Assembly: GCA_002413395.1 (NCBI GenBank)
Contig: DHWX01000098.1
Location: 99,255-155,897, forward strand
Direction: 5' to 3'
DNA: 56,643 nt
Source: Polaromonas sp. UBA5171
GTDB taxonomy: Bacteria > Pseudomonadota > Gammaproteobacteria > Burkholderiales > Burkholderiaceae_C
The first letter of the stretch is position 1. Each line of letters starts with the position of its first letter. A model generated the notes under the pieces. That model had not been told where the DNA came from, made no database searches, and saw nothing but the letters and a program-made list of their open reading frames with translations. The translations under genes and the position numbers were made by a program. Of this stretch, positions 8,465 to 17,324 are shown one piece after another.

Positions 8465-9595
8465 TTAGTTCAGGGCCGTCTTCTTGCCGTCCTTGTACAC
8501 GGACAAGGTAACGGCCGGATTTTTCAGCTCGCCATTGGGCTCAAAGCTGATGGTGGTGGTCACACCTTTATAGTTCGATTTGAGCAACTCGGCGTTATAA
8601 ACCTTTGGATCGGCCGATTTGGCGCGCTCCATGGCATCCACCAACAGCATAGTTGCGTCATAGGTGTAGGGGCTATAAATCTGGAACTGGCCAGGGTACT
8701 TGGCGTCGTAACGCTTTTTCCAGGCTTCGCCACCGGGCATTTTGGCAAGCGATGCGCCGCCTTCAGCACAAACCACGTTGTTTAGCGTCTTGGCACCGGC
8801 TGCCAGCTTGGAAATCTCGTTCGTGCAGATACCGTCACCGCCAAAGAACTTGACGTTGCTCATGCCGAGCTGTTCCATCTGGCGCAGCATCGGGCCGGCT
8901 TGTGTATCCATGCCGCCGTAGAAGATCGCATCAGGGCCTTTGGACTTGATCGCCGTGAGGATGGCCATGAAATCCGTTGCCTTGTCGGTCGTGAACTGCT
9001 CATCAACCACGGTCATGCCTTTTTCCAGCGCTGTCCTCTTGAACACCTCGGCAACGCCCTGGCCATAAGCCGTACGGTCGTCAATGATGGCAACTTTCTT
9101 GAGTTTCAGCGCATCAGCCGCATAAAACGCCAGACCGGCACCCAGTGCGTTGTCATTGGCGATGATGCGATAAATATTGTTGTAGCCAGGCTTGGTCAGG
9201 CCAGGGTTGGTTGCAGCGCCCGTCACCATTGGAATACCGCAGTCGTGGTACACCTTGGAGGCCGGAATGGTGGTGCCGGAATTGAGGTGACCGACTACGC
9301 CAGCAACCTTCATATCGCACAATATTTGGGCGACCGCCGTGCCCTGTTTCGGATCAGCTGCATCGTCTTCAGCAACCAGTTCAAGCTTGACCTTTTTGCC
9401 GCCAATGACAACGCCTTTTGCATTCAAGTCGTCGATGGCCATGCGGGCGCCGTTTTCATTGTCTTTGCCGTAGTGGGCCTGTGCGCCAGACATCGGTGCG
9501 ACGTGACCAATTTTGACCACCATATCTTGGGCAGAGGCAAAGCCCGCCACCATGGCGAGTGCAGCAACTACCGTCAGTTTTAGTTTCATTTGCAT
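8465..9595 (-). CDS. livK: branched-chain amino acid ABC transporter substrate-binding protein (LivK-like)
   Basis: A periplasmic type I binding protein of 376 residues with a Sec signal peptide (cleavage probably after GFASA, residue 22) and the usual family opening VKIGHVAPMSGAQAHYGKD. The start giving MQMKLKLTV is preferred over an upstream TTG at 9652 because a GGAG sits about 7 bp before it and the signal peptide then begins properly. No permease or ATPase genes are nearby, so it is an orphan that presumably docks on a Liv/HAA transporter encoded elsewhere. The ligand is inferred from the family. Confidence 0.9.
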   Translation of the reverse strand: MQMKLKLTVVAALAMVAGFASAQDMVVKIGHVAPMSGAQAHYGKDNENGARMAIDDLNAKGVVIGGKKVKLELVAEDDAADPKQGTAVAQILCDMKVAGVVGHLNSGTTIPASKVYHDCGIPMVTGAATNPGLTKPGYNNIYRIIANDNALGAGLAFYAADALKLKKVAIIDDRTAYGQGVAEVFKRTALEKGMTVVDEQFTTDKATDFMAILTAIKSKGPDAIFYGGMDTQAGPMLRQMEQLGMSNVKFFGGDGICTNEISKLAAGAKTLNNVVCAEGGASLAKMPGGEAWKKRYDAKYPGQFQIYSPYTYDATMLLVDAMERAKSADPKVYNAELLKSNYKGVTTTISFEPNGELKNPAVTLSVYKDGKKTALN

Positions 9596-9760
9596 AAAAA
9601 CACTCCGATTAAAAAATACCGTTAATGGTTGAGGATAATTTTTTTTACTCAACGGGCCTGAACATAACGCAATTTTCAGACCAGCACCATAGCAACGTCC
9701 CTAGGTTCCTGTCGATAAGGGGGTTTACCTCAGCAACAGATCGTCTTATGGGCGCCCGGG

Positions 9761-10084
9761 TCAAGACCGGCTCAAGGTTTGAGTCACTTCCAGTTCAAAG
9801 GCCTGACTCACGGATTGGCGTACAACCTGCTCGATTTCCTCGCGAAGGCGGGGTGCCAAGGTTTCGGTATGCTCCAGAATCAGCTGCCCCACGGCCTCTC
9901 GCAGCCGTCGATCGAGCAACAGGTCAACCCGTTGCAATACACGCTGCACCATTTGGTTCTGCAGTTCGACCGACAGTGCCGTCGGGATTGCAGCCTTTGC
10001 TGCCACCGCTGATGGCGACCGCACGGGATGAAAAACTTCGGTCAGCGTAGGCACGAAACGCGGCGGAACCGGCGCAGTGCTCAT
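9761..10084 (-). CDS. conserved hypothetical protein downstream of holC
   Basis: 107 residues: a proline-rich start (about 1-30), then a long amphipathic, probably helical region rich in Arg, Glu and Leu (about 38-107). No signal or membrane segment. Its start overlaps the holC stop by 4 bp, so it is the third gene of a pepA-holC operon. I recall similarly placed small ORFs in Burkholderiales but know no function. Confidence 0.65.
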   Translation of the reverse strand: MSTAPVPPRFVPTLTEVFHPVRSPSAVAAKAAIPTALSVELQNQMVQRVLQRVDLLLDRRLREAVGQLILEHTETLAPRLREEIEQVVRQSVSQAFELEVTQTLSRS

Positions 10085-10518
10085 GCTCCCACCCCAATCG
10101 CCGCAAGGTCGTGTATTTTCAAGGCATACCCTCTTGCCGCGTAATACTTCCAGCGGCTGCGCGCGGCCAAAATATCATCTTGAGCCTGTGCGACCACTTC
10201 GATGAAACGCTCAAAATGTTCGAAGTCGGCCGGGATCCCGGACCCAAGATTGACCAGAACATCCTGGTGCGGGCATTCCGCAAGTGACTCCGCCAGCACT
10301 ACGGGCGAGGCGGCGAGGCAATTTTCCGTCGCCGTGGCAAGGCAATGCGGTACAAATTCTGTAGCGGAAAAACGCCATAGCCATTGATCAAGCTCGGCCA
10401 GAACCCCGGAATCGGCCGTGACCACCACCCTGGCACCACTGAGGTAGGCCTTGCGCAGCAGACGGCAGCCGTAGGTCAGCTTGTCGGGCACGTTGAAATG
10501 GAAAGCAATCTCGGTCAT
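10081..10518 (-). CDS. holC: DNA polymerase III subunit chi
   Basis: Chi links SSB to the clamp loader of the replicative polymerase. The 145-residue protein begins MTEIAFHFNVPDKLTYGCRL and carries the family's LRKAYLSGARVVV and VLVNLGSGIPADFEHFERF segments. Position right behind pepA is a common and old arrangement in Proteobacteria. The start overlaps the pepA stop by 4 bp. Confidence 0.93.
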   Translation of the reverse strand: MTEIAFHFNVPDKLTYGCRLLRKAYLSGARVVVTADSGVLAELDQWLWRFSATEFVPHCLATATENCLAASPVVLAESLAECPHQDVLVNLGSGIPADFEHFERFIEVVAQAQDDILAARSRWKYYAARGYALKIHDLAAIGVGA

Positions 10519-12038
10519 ACCCGGGCTTTGGCAACTGCCCGACGAGTTTTGACAGGCTTGGCCCTGGATGGCGCTTTACCTGGTGCGACCGCCGCCGCTG
10601 CCTGACCCAGCAAGAAGTCCACAAGCAGGGGGACCGGTCGACCTGTCGCGCCTTTGGCGGCTCCACGCTTCCAGGCCGTGCCGGCGATATCCAGGTGAGC
10701 CCACGGGAAATTCGCCGCAAAACGCTGCAGAAACTTGGCCGCCGTCACCACTCCGGCAGCCTTGCCCGCGATATTCGCCACATCAGCAAAACTGGTTTTG
10801 AGCCCTTCAGCATATTCTTCATCCAATGGCATGCGCCAGCACAAATCCAGGGATGATTCACCCGCATCAGCAAGTGATCGGGCCAGCGACTCATCAGTTG
10901 AAAAGAGCGCGCTACGCACCCCACCCAAGGCGATCACGCAGGCCCCCGTCAGCGTGGCAATATCGACCACGGCTCTGGGTTTGAAGCGCTCGGCATAAGT
11001 CAGCGCATCACACAGCACCAGTCGCCCCTCGGCGTCAGTGTTCAAAATTTCGATGGTTTGCCCGCTCATGCTGGTGACTACATCGCCAGGCTTGACAGCT
11101 CGACCGCCGAGCAGGTTTTCGCACGCTGGAATCAATCCCACCACGTTCAGCGCAGGCTGCAGTTCGCCCAGTACCCGGAAGGCGCCCAGCACACTCGCTG
11201 CACCACACATGTCAAATTTCATCTCGTCCATTTCGGCGGACGGTTTGATTGAGATGCCACCCGAATCGAAGGTGATCCCCTTGCCAACCAGCACCACCGG
11301 TGCTTCTGCCCTGGCAGCGCCCTCATAACGCAGCACGATAAAGCGCAAAGGCTCCGCCGTGCCCTGTGCCACGGCCATGAACGCGCCCATGCCCAGCCTG
11401 GCGACTTCCCTGGGGCCCAGCACTTCAACCTTGATGTTGCGCAATTTACCCAGTCCCTTGGCTGCGCCTGCCAGCAAGGTCGGCGTGGCGTGGTTCGCCG
11501 GCCGGTTGGCCCATTCCCTGGCAAACTCAATGCCCTTGACCAGCGCGGTTCCCTTGTCGAACCCCGCCTTGGCAGTCGCGGCATCGTTGACAGCGACCAC
11601 CACATGTTGCAGTTTCGCCGTGCTGACTTTGGATTTTGTGCTGCTGTAAAGATATGTGGCGTCGCCGCAGGCGACAACGGCAGCCCGCACGGCATCAGAC
11701 TTGAGGTTGTTCAGTGCGCCAAGGCAAAGAACAATGCGCTGGGCATTGCTGACCTTCAGCGCGCCCAGCCCGGTGTTCACCGCGTTACGAACACTTTTGA
11801 GACTGCCATCGCCAGCACCCACCAGCAAAACCCGGGTTGCCGCAATACCTGGCGTACGGTAGGCGCTGAGCAGCTTGCCTGGCTTGGCTTCAAAGTCACC
11901 TGACTCAAGGGCCAGCGCAGCCAACGCAGACAAGGCATCATCGCCTGCACGCAAGTCCTGCGGTGTGAGCACCAACAGGGCGTCACATTTTTCGCTGCAA
12001 ATACGGGTAAGGGTCAATGTCTTGAGTTCAAAGTCCAT
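10515..12038 (-). CDS. pepA: leucyl aminopeptidase (M17)
   Basis: A cytosolic two-metal aminopeptidase of 507 residues. The catalytic C-terminal domain carries VLVGKGITFDSGGISIKP (metal lysine and aspartate), DMCGAASV and the signature NTDAEGRLVL. Length matches PepA, though the last 20 residues form a basic Ala/Lys/Arg tail (GKAPSRAKPVKTRRAV) beyond the usual end. First gene of pepA-holC. Divergent from lptF with 60 bp between them. E. coli PepA also acts as a DNA-binding protein; nothing here tests that. Confidence 0.95.
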   Translation of the reverse strand: MDFELKTLTLTRICSEKCDALLVLTPQDLRAGDDALSALAALALESGDFEAKPGKLLSAYRTPGIAATRVLLVGAGDGSLKSVRNAVNTGLGALKVSNAQRIVLCLGALNNLKSDAVRAAVVACGDATYLYSSTKSKVSTAKLQHVVVAVNDAATAKAGFDKGTALVKGIEFAREWANRPANHATPTLLAGAAKGLGKLRNIKVEVLGPREVARLGMGAFMAVAQGTAEPLRFIVLRYEGAARAEAPVVLVGKGITFDSGGISIKPSAEMDEMKFDMCGAASVLGAFRVLGELQPALNVVGLIPACENLLGGRAVKPGDVVTSMSGQTIEILNTDAEGRLVLCDALTYAERFKPRAVVDIATLTGACVIALGGVRSALFSTDESLARSLADAGESSLDLCWRMPLDEEYAEGLKTSFADVANIAGKAAGVVTAAKFLQRFAANFPWAHLDIAGTAWKRGAAKGATGRPVPLLVDFLLGQAAAAVAPGKAPSRAKPVKTRRAVAKARV

Positions 12039-12098
12039 AATTCAGGGTTGTTTCAGATAAAGCAAAAATAAAGCACCGCCAAAGCAGCTATTCGGCCA

Positions 12099-13226
12099 AT
12101 GTTATTCCAATCTTCGATTCGCAAGGAGCTGGCGCGCAGTTTCGGGGCAACCTTGGTGGTTCTCGTCACCATTGTGATGACCATCGTGTTGATCCGCACA
12201 CTGGGCCAGGCCTCGCGCGGTTCCATCAATCCGCAGGACGTCATGCTCTTCATGGCTTATTCGGCTTTGGGCCGACTGCCGACCATCCTGTCGCTGGCAC
12301 TCTTCATTGCCATGGTTAGCGCCTTGTCGCGCATGTACCGTGACAGTGAAATGGTGGTCTGGTTCACCAGCGGTCAGGGGCTGGCTAGTTTTGTTGCGCC
12401 GCTGTTTCGCTTTGCCTGGCCGGTTCTGATTGTGATTGCCCTGATGGCGCTTTTTGTCTGGCCGTGGGCCAATCAGCAAACTGACGACATGCAAAGCCGC
12501 TATGAACAACGCAGCGATCTGGATCGAATTACACCAGGCCAGTTTCAGGAGTCGTCCAGCGGCAACCGGGTATTTTTCATAGATCGCGATCTGGCCAACA
12601 ATCAAGCCAGCAACAATGTATTTATCGCCACGAACGAAAAGGGCAAAAGCGCCATCACTACGGCGCACTCAGGTCGCATTGAATCCCAGGGAAATACGCA
12701 ATTCCTGATGCTTGAACACGGTCAGCGGATTGAAAACGTGATCGGACAATCAGCCTTCAAAATCAGCAACTTTGAGGAGTACGGCGCCAAAACGGGCCGT
12801 TCCGCCGCATTCACCGAAAACGCGCCGCAGGCCAAGCTTTTGTCGCTACGGACCCTGATCAGGGACCCCACCCGCGTCAACCTTGGAGAACTGGCATGGC
12901 GTTTCGGGCTGGCGCTGGCGTCGATCAACCTTGTGATCCTGGCCGTCGCACTGGCCAGCGTCAACCCGCGCGGCGGGCGCAGTGGCAACATGATTTTTAT
13001 TCTGCTGACGTTCGTGGTTTATAACAATTTCATCAATCTGGGGCAGAACTGGATTTTTGCCGGTCTCATCAGTTTTGGCAGTCTCATGGCAGCGCTGCAT
13101 GGCGGCGTCTTGTTGCTGGGCCTGGGCTGGCTTGCCAAGCGGCATTTCAACTGGGTTGTCAGGCCGGCTTCGCGGCTGCGCCGCCCGCCACCTGCTGTTC
13201 GCGTCAATCGGGGCAGCATGCCATGA
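12099..13226 (+). CDS. lptF: LPS export ABC transporter permease LptF
   Basis: LptF is one of two permeases of the LptB2FG complex that extracts LPS from the inner membrane. The 375-residue protein has the YjgP/YjgQ layout: three N-terminal membrane segments, a periplasmic beta-jellyroll region (about 135-250), and three C-terminal segments. It opens MLFQSSIRKELARSFGATL as family members do. It overlaps lptG by 4 bp. LptB is not in the window. Confidence 0.95.
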   Translation: MLFQSSIRKELARSFGATLVVLVTIVMTIVLIRTLGQASRGSINPQDVMLFMAYSALGRLPTILSLALFIAMVSALSRMYRDSEMVVWFTSGQGLASFVAPLFRFAWPVLIVIALMALFVWPWANQQTDDMQSRYEQRSDLDRITPGQFQESSSGNRVFFIDRDLANNQASNNVFIATNEKGKSAITTAHSGRIESQGNTQFLMLEHGQRIENVIGQSAFKISNFEEYGAKTGRSAAFTENAPQAKLLSLRTLIRDPTRVNLGELAWRFGLALASINLVILAVALASVNPRGGRSGNMIFILLTFVVYNNFINLGQNWIFAGLISFGSLMAALHGGVLLLGLGWLAKRHFNWVVRPASRLRRPPPAVRVNRGSMP

Positions 13227-14362
13227 AAACCATACGCCGCATGATTCATGGCGAAGTGCTGGTCGCCATTTCGCTGGTGGCCCTGGGCTTCCTGGCCCTG
13301 TTTTTCTTTTTTGACCTGGTTGATGAATTGCAGTACCTCGGCAAGAACAACGGCCTGGGCGGCGACGCCAACATTTATCAGCTCAGGCATGCGCTTTTAT
13401 ATGTCGCCTTACTGATCCCCAATCGTCTGTACGAACTCCTGCCAATCTCGGTGCTGATCGGGACTATTTTTGTCATGACCCGGCTGGCCCAGAGTTCCGA
13501 GTACACCATTTTGCGCACCAGCGGGCTGGGTCCCTGGCGCGCGCTCAAACTGCTGCTGGCGCTCGGCGCGTTTTTTGCAGTGTTCAGTTTTCTGATGGGG
13601 GATTACGTGGCACCTGCCAGCGAGCACGCTGCGCAATTGCTCAAGGCGCGCTACCGGGGCAGGATTACCGTGGGCCGGACGGGTGCCTGGCTGAAAGAAA
13701 AACAGACTTACAACACCTACGTGGTCAACGTCAAGGAACTCTCACCCAAAAATGAAATGCACGACGTGCAGATTTTTGAATTCAACAACAAGGGCTTGAT
13801 CGTTTCAACTACCCAGGCGCCGGTAGCGGCCTTCACCGCTGATGACGCCTGGCTACTCCAGCGCGCCAGTCGAACTGAATTTGACGTCCCCACGGATGCT
13901 CCCGGCTCCACCGAAGAAAGCGCCAAAGTCACCCGAAGCACCGAGGCCAGCTTTCGCTGGCCTACCGGGCTCAGTGCGGAGATGGTCTCGGTGGCGCTGC
14001 TCGACCCAGATCGCATGGGAACCATTGACCTCTTCAACTACATTCGCCATTTGCAGGCCAACGGCCAGACCACCCAGCGCTATGAAATCGGATTCTGGAA
14101 AAAAGTCTTCTATCCGCTCAGTTGCATCGTGATGGTCATACTGGCCTTGCCATTTGCCTATCTGCATTTTCGCTCCGGCGGCATCGCCGGTTATGTGTTT
14201 TCCGGTGTCATGATCGGTATCAGCTTTTTTCTGCTCAACAACGTGTTTGGCTACATCGGCAACCTGCAAAACTGGCAGCCCTGGCTGGCCGCCGCTGCGC
14301 CAGGAATGTTGTACATGGCAGCTTCGCTGGGCGCATTTGGCTGGCTGGTCTTGCGGCACTGA
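13223..14362 (+). CDS. lptG: LPS export ABC transporter permease LptG
   Basis: The second LPS-export permease, 379 residues, with the same six-segment plus periplasmic-domain architecture as LptF. Typical features are the N-terminal MIHGEVLVAISLVALGFLAL segment, the PNRLYELLPISVLIG stretch after TM2 and FWKKVFYPLSCIVMVILALP before the last segments. Translationally coupled to lptF by ATGA overlap. Confidence 0.95.
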   Translation: MKTIRRMIHGEVLVAISLVALGFLALFFFFDLVDELQYLGKNNGLGGDANIYQLRHALLYVALLIPNRLYELLPISVLIGTIFVMTRLAQSSEYTILRTSGLGPWRALKLLLALGAFFAVFSFLMGDYVAPASEHAAQLLKARYRGRITVGRTGAWLKEKQTYNTYVVNVKELSPKNEMHDVQIFEFNNKGLIVSTTQAPVAAFTADDAWLLQRASRTEFDVPTDAPGSTEESAKVTRSTEASFRWPTGLSAEMVSVALLDPDRMGTIDLFNYIRHLQANGQTTQRYEIGFWKKVFYPLSCIVMVILALPFAYLHFRSGGIAGYVFSGVMIGISFFLLNNVFGYIGNLQNWQPWLAAAAPGMLYMAASLGAFGWLVLRH

Positions 14363-14415
14363 GCGCCAACGCTGGATGAATATGACAAACAGACAACCGG
14401 CTTGGCCATCCTGAC

Positions 14416-14793
14416 ATGACTGTTTCCACATCGTCGCCGCGCGGCATTGTGCTGTTCGCCCACGGTTCGCGTGACCCACAGTGGCGAGCACCAACGGAAG
14501 CCATCGTCGCGCACATCCGCGCTCGTCAGCCTGGCACACCCGTCTGCTGCGCCTACCTGGAGCTCTGCGCGCCTTCGCTGCCTGAAGCGGCAGCCGCCCT
14601 GATTGCTGCCGGTATCCGTCAAATCAGGGTATTCCCCATTTTTTTTGGTGTCGGCAGACATGCCCGCGAAGACCTGCCGCAATTGGTTGCTCAACTCCGG
14701 GCTGATCATCCTGGCGTGGCCATTGAACTCTTGCCCACCGCTGGTGAATACGAGCAGTTGACACGACTGATGGCTGACATTGCGCTGTCCTGA
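14416..14793 (+). CDS. cbiX: CbiX/SirB-like sirohydrochlorin chelatase
   Basis: A 125-residue single-domain member of the CbiX family, which inserts metal (Co or Fe) into sirohydrochlorin. GIVLFAHGSRDPQW at about 9-22 provides the metal-binding histidine and RVFPIFFGVGRHAREDLP at about 74-91 the second. Small single-domain size is typical of CbiXS/SirB-like proteins. The neighbouring CysB-type regulator and sulfur amino-acid gene suggest a role in siroheme for sulfite reduction, an inference from context. Confidence 0.85.
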   Translation: MTVSTSSPRGIVLFAHGSRDPQWRAPTEAIVAHIRARQPGTPVCCAYLELCAPSLPEAAAALIAAGIRQIRVFPIFFGVGRHAREDLPQLVAQLRADHPGVAIELLPTAGEYEQLTRLMADIALS

Positions 14794-14857
14794 AACACAA
14801 AATATTTCTTTAGCGCAATATGGGCATAATAAAGTCAATAAATAGCCTGAATTTGAT

Positions 14858-15802
14858 ATGAATCTTCACCAATTCCGCTTTATTCAGGAGGCCGTACGCC
14901 GCAACCTGAACCTGACCGAAACCGCTCGAGCCCTGCACACGTCGCAGCCCGGCGTTTCCAAGGCCATCATCGAACTCGAAGAAGAGCTCGGCGTGGAAAT
15001 TTTTGCGCGGCATGGCAAACGCCTCAAGCGTGTCACTGAGCCAGGTGAGCATGTCCTCAAAAGCATCGCGCTCATCATGCGCGAGGTGGGCAATTTGCGG
15101 CGCATTGGCGAGCAATTTTCAGCCCAGGACAGCGGCACACTATCGATTGCCACCACCCACACCCAGGCCCGCTATGTCTTACCGCAGTCGGTGGCCAAAT
15201 TGCGCGAAGCCTTCCCGAAGGTCAATGTCAGCTTGCACCAGGGCTCGCCCGAGCAGGTGGCCCGCATGGTGCTCGACGAAGTCGCGGAGATCGGCATTGC
15301 CACCGAGTCCCTGGCGCAGTACGACGACCTGGTGACCCTTCCCTGCTACGAATGGCAGCACATGCTGGTTATGCCCGTGGACCATCCGTTGGCCAAAAAT
15401 GAGCACATCACGCTGGAGGATCTGGCCCGGGAGCCGCTGATTACCTACCACCCGTCGTTTACCGGGCGCACCAAGGTGGACCGGGCTTTTGCCGCCAAAC
15501 ACCTGGAGCCACGCATTGCCCTGGAAGCCATAGATTCCGATGTGATCAAAACCTATGTTCGCTTGGGACTGGGCGTCGGCATTGTGGCTGAGATGGCGCT
15601 CAAGGATGACGGCACCAACAGCGACCTGCTGGCCCGTCCGGCGGGCGCGCTGTTCGGCATGAATGTGGCCCGCGTGGCTTTCAAGCGCAGCGCCTATCTG
15701 CGCAATTTTGTTTATAAATTTGCCGAACTGCTTAGCGACAAGCTCAACCGCGAATTGATCATCAAGGCCATGGCCGGCCACATCCATGACGACGAAGGTT
15801 GA
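14858..15802 (+). CDS. cysB: CysB-type LysR regulator
   Basis: A 314-residue LysR-family regulator with the CysB/Cbl signature from its first residues (MNLHQFRFIQEAVRRNLNLT, then ALHTSQPGVSKAIIELEEEL), a winged HTH over about 1-60 and a substrate-binding-like effector domain with GTLSIATTHTQARY. CysB family members control sulfate uptake and cysteine synthesis. The AT-rich 64 bp upstream may hold its promoter. It overlaps the following aminotransferase region closely (stop at 15800-15802, next ATG at 15805). Confidence 0.92.
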   Translation: MNLHQFRFIQEAVRRNLNLTETARALHTSQPGVSKAIIELEEELGVEIFARHGKRLKRVTEPGEHVLKSIALIMREVGNLRRIGEQFSAQDSGTLSIATTHTQARYVLPQSVAKLREAFPKVNVSLHQGSPEQVARMVLDEVAEIGIATESLAQYDDLVTLPCYEWQHMLVMPVDHPLAKNEHITLEDLAREPLITYHPSFTGRTKVDRAFAAKHLEPRIALEAIDSDVIKTYVRLGLGVGIVAEMALKDDGTNSDLLARPAGALFGMNVARVAFKRSAYLRNFVYKFAELLSDKLNRELIIKAMAGHIHDDEG

Positions 15803-15804
15803 AC

Positions 15805-16989
15805 ATGCCGACGCAAGAGACAACAACTTCGAACTCGGCGCGCACTCACCAGCTCAAGAGCAAGCTGCCCAATGTGGGCACCACTATATTCACCGTGATG
15901 TCCACGCTGGCTGCGGAAAGAGGTGCTGTCAATCTGGGGCAGGGCTTTCCTGACTTCGATTGCGATCCCAAACTGGTCAATGCCGTCACGGATGTCATGA
16001 AGCGCGGGCTGAACCAATATCCGCCCATGACCGGCGTGCCGGTGTTGCGCGAGGCCATTGCCGCCAAGGTGGCCACGCTATACGGCCAAAACTACAACGC
16101 CAATACAGAGATCACCATCACGGCGGGCGCCACGCAAGCCATCCTCACCATCATTTTGGCCGTGGTTCACCCGGGCGATGAAGTGATCGTGCTCGAACCC
16201 TGCTACGACAGCTATGTGCCCAATATCGAGCTGGCGGGTGGCACGGTGGTGCGTGTGCCTTTGACACCTGGCACCTTCCGCCCCGACTTTGACAAAATTT
16301 CGGCAGCCATCACCTCCAAAACCCGCGCCATTATCATCAATTCGCCGCATAACCCGAGCGGCACGGTCTGGACCGAGGCCGACATGCTCAAGCTGCAGAA
16401 CATTCTGGCATCCACGGAAGTGCTCCTGATCAGCGACGAGGTCTATGAACACATGGTATTTGACGGCCAGCGGCATGTCAGCGCGGCGCGCTTTGCCAGC
16501 CTGGCGGCACGCTCCTTCATTGTCAGCAGTTTCGGAAAAACTTACCATGTCACAGGCTGGAAGATCGGCTATGTGGCAGCGCCGGCTGCGTTGAGCGCCG
16601 AGTTCCGCAAGGTGCATCAATTCAACGTCTTCACCGTCAACACGCCAATGCAGCATGGCCTGGCCAGCTATATGGCCGATGACCGGCCCTACCTCGACTT
16701 GCCAGCCTTCTACCAGCGCAAACGTGACCTGTTTCGCGGCGGCTTGGCGGGCACCCGGTTCAAACTGCTGCCCTGCGAAGGCAGCTACTTCCAAAGCGTG
16801 GACATCTCGCAAGTGAGCGACTTGAGCGAAGCAGATTTCTGTAAATGGCTGACTACCGAGGTCGGCGTGGCGGCCATTCCCCTGTCGGCGTTCTACGGCA
16901 ACGGTTTTGATCAGCATGTGGTACGTTTTTGCTTTGCCAAGAAGGATGAGACCTTGCGCGCCGCATTGGAGCGTCTGGCCAGACTGTAG
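15805..16989 (+). CDS. methionine aminotransferase (PLP, YbdL/MtnE-like)
   Basis: A class I PLP aminotransferase of 394 residues. Seen: the N-terminal GAVNLGQGFPDFDCDP region, SPHNPSGTVW (substrate arginine/asparagine region), SDEVYEHMVFD, and the Schiff-base lysine in SSFGKTYHVTGWKIGY. The family includes methionine aminotransferase YbdL and KAT-like enzymes. An AAGG lies 8 bp before the ATG at 15805, preferred over the in-frame TTG at 15799. Coupling to a CysB regulator supports a role in sulfur amino-acid metabolism. Confidence 0.88.
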   Translation: MPTQETTTSNSARTHQLKSKLPNVGTTIFTVMSTLAAERGAVNLGQGFPDFDCDPKLVNAVTDVMKRGLNQYPPMTGVPVLREAIAAKVATLYGQNYNANTEITITAGATQAILTIILAVVHPGDEVIVLEPCYDSYVPNIELAGGTVVRVPLTPGTFRPDFDKISAAITSKTRAIIINSPHNPSGTVWTEADMLKLQNILASTEVLLISDEVYEHMVFDGQRHVSAARFASLAARSFIVSSFGKTYHVTGWKIGYVAAPAALSAEFRKVHQFNVFTVNTPMQHGLASYMADDRPYLDLPAFYQRKRDLFRGGLAGTRFKLLPCEGSYFQSVDISQVSDLSEADFCKWLTTEVGVAAIPLSAFYGNGFDQHVVRFCFAKKDETLRAALERLARL

Positions 16990-17078
16990 GTGCGGCCTGA
17001 CGCAGGGAAGGGCCTTCGTCCTGCACTCCTTTGCCATGCCCCGGTTAAAAATCGGTGCATAAAACAAGGAATATTCTT

Positions 17079-17237
17079 ATGTCCATTTCGCTCATTCTGC
17101 TCATCGTTCTCATTTTGATCCTGGTCGGTTCCCTGCCGACTTGGGGCCACAGCCGCAGTTGGGGTTACGGCCCAAGTGGTGGCATCGGTCTGGTGGTACT
17201 GATTCTGGTCATCCTGCTGCTGATGGGGCGCATTTAA
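17079..17237 (+). CDS. DUF3309-like small hydrophobic peptide
   Basis: 52 residues: a hydrophobic N-terminal helix, a central TWGHSRSWGYGPSGG stretch and a second hydrophobic helix ending LLLMGRI. This matches the DUF3309 pattern of short membrane peptides common in Proteobacteria, function unknown. AAGGA at 17066-17070 gives a well-spaced ribosome-binding site for the ATG at 17079. A strong terminator follows. Confidence 0.8.
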   Translation: MSISLILLIVLILILVGSLPTWGHSRSWGYGPSGGIGLVVLILVILLLMGRI

Positions 17238-17273
17238 GCTGAAAAATTAGCCTAGCAACTCGCCATTTCACAC

Positions 17274-17306
17274 AAAAAAGGACCTTTCACCGGAAGGTCT
17301 TTTTTT
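17274..17306. terminator. bidirectional terminator between DUF3309 gene and hrpA
   Basis: GACCTT (17281-17286) and AAGGTC (17294-17299) form a stem, flanked by A6 on the left and T7 on the right, so it can work for both convergent genes. Confidence 0.85.
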
Positions 17307-17324
17307 GAGTCTGCAGCGCAGAAA

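Noticed and set aside
16078..17067. 329-codon minus-strand ORF opposite the methionine aminotransferase
   Set aside because: The plus strand has full PLP-enzyme motifs; the minus-strand product has shadow-like composition and no recognisable domain.
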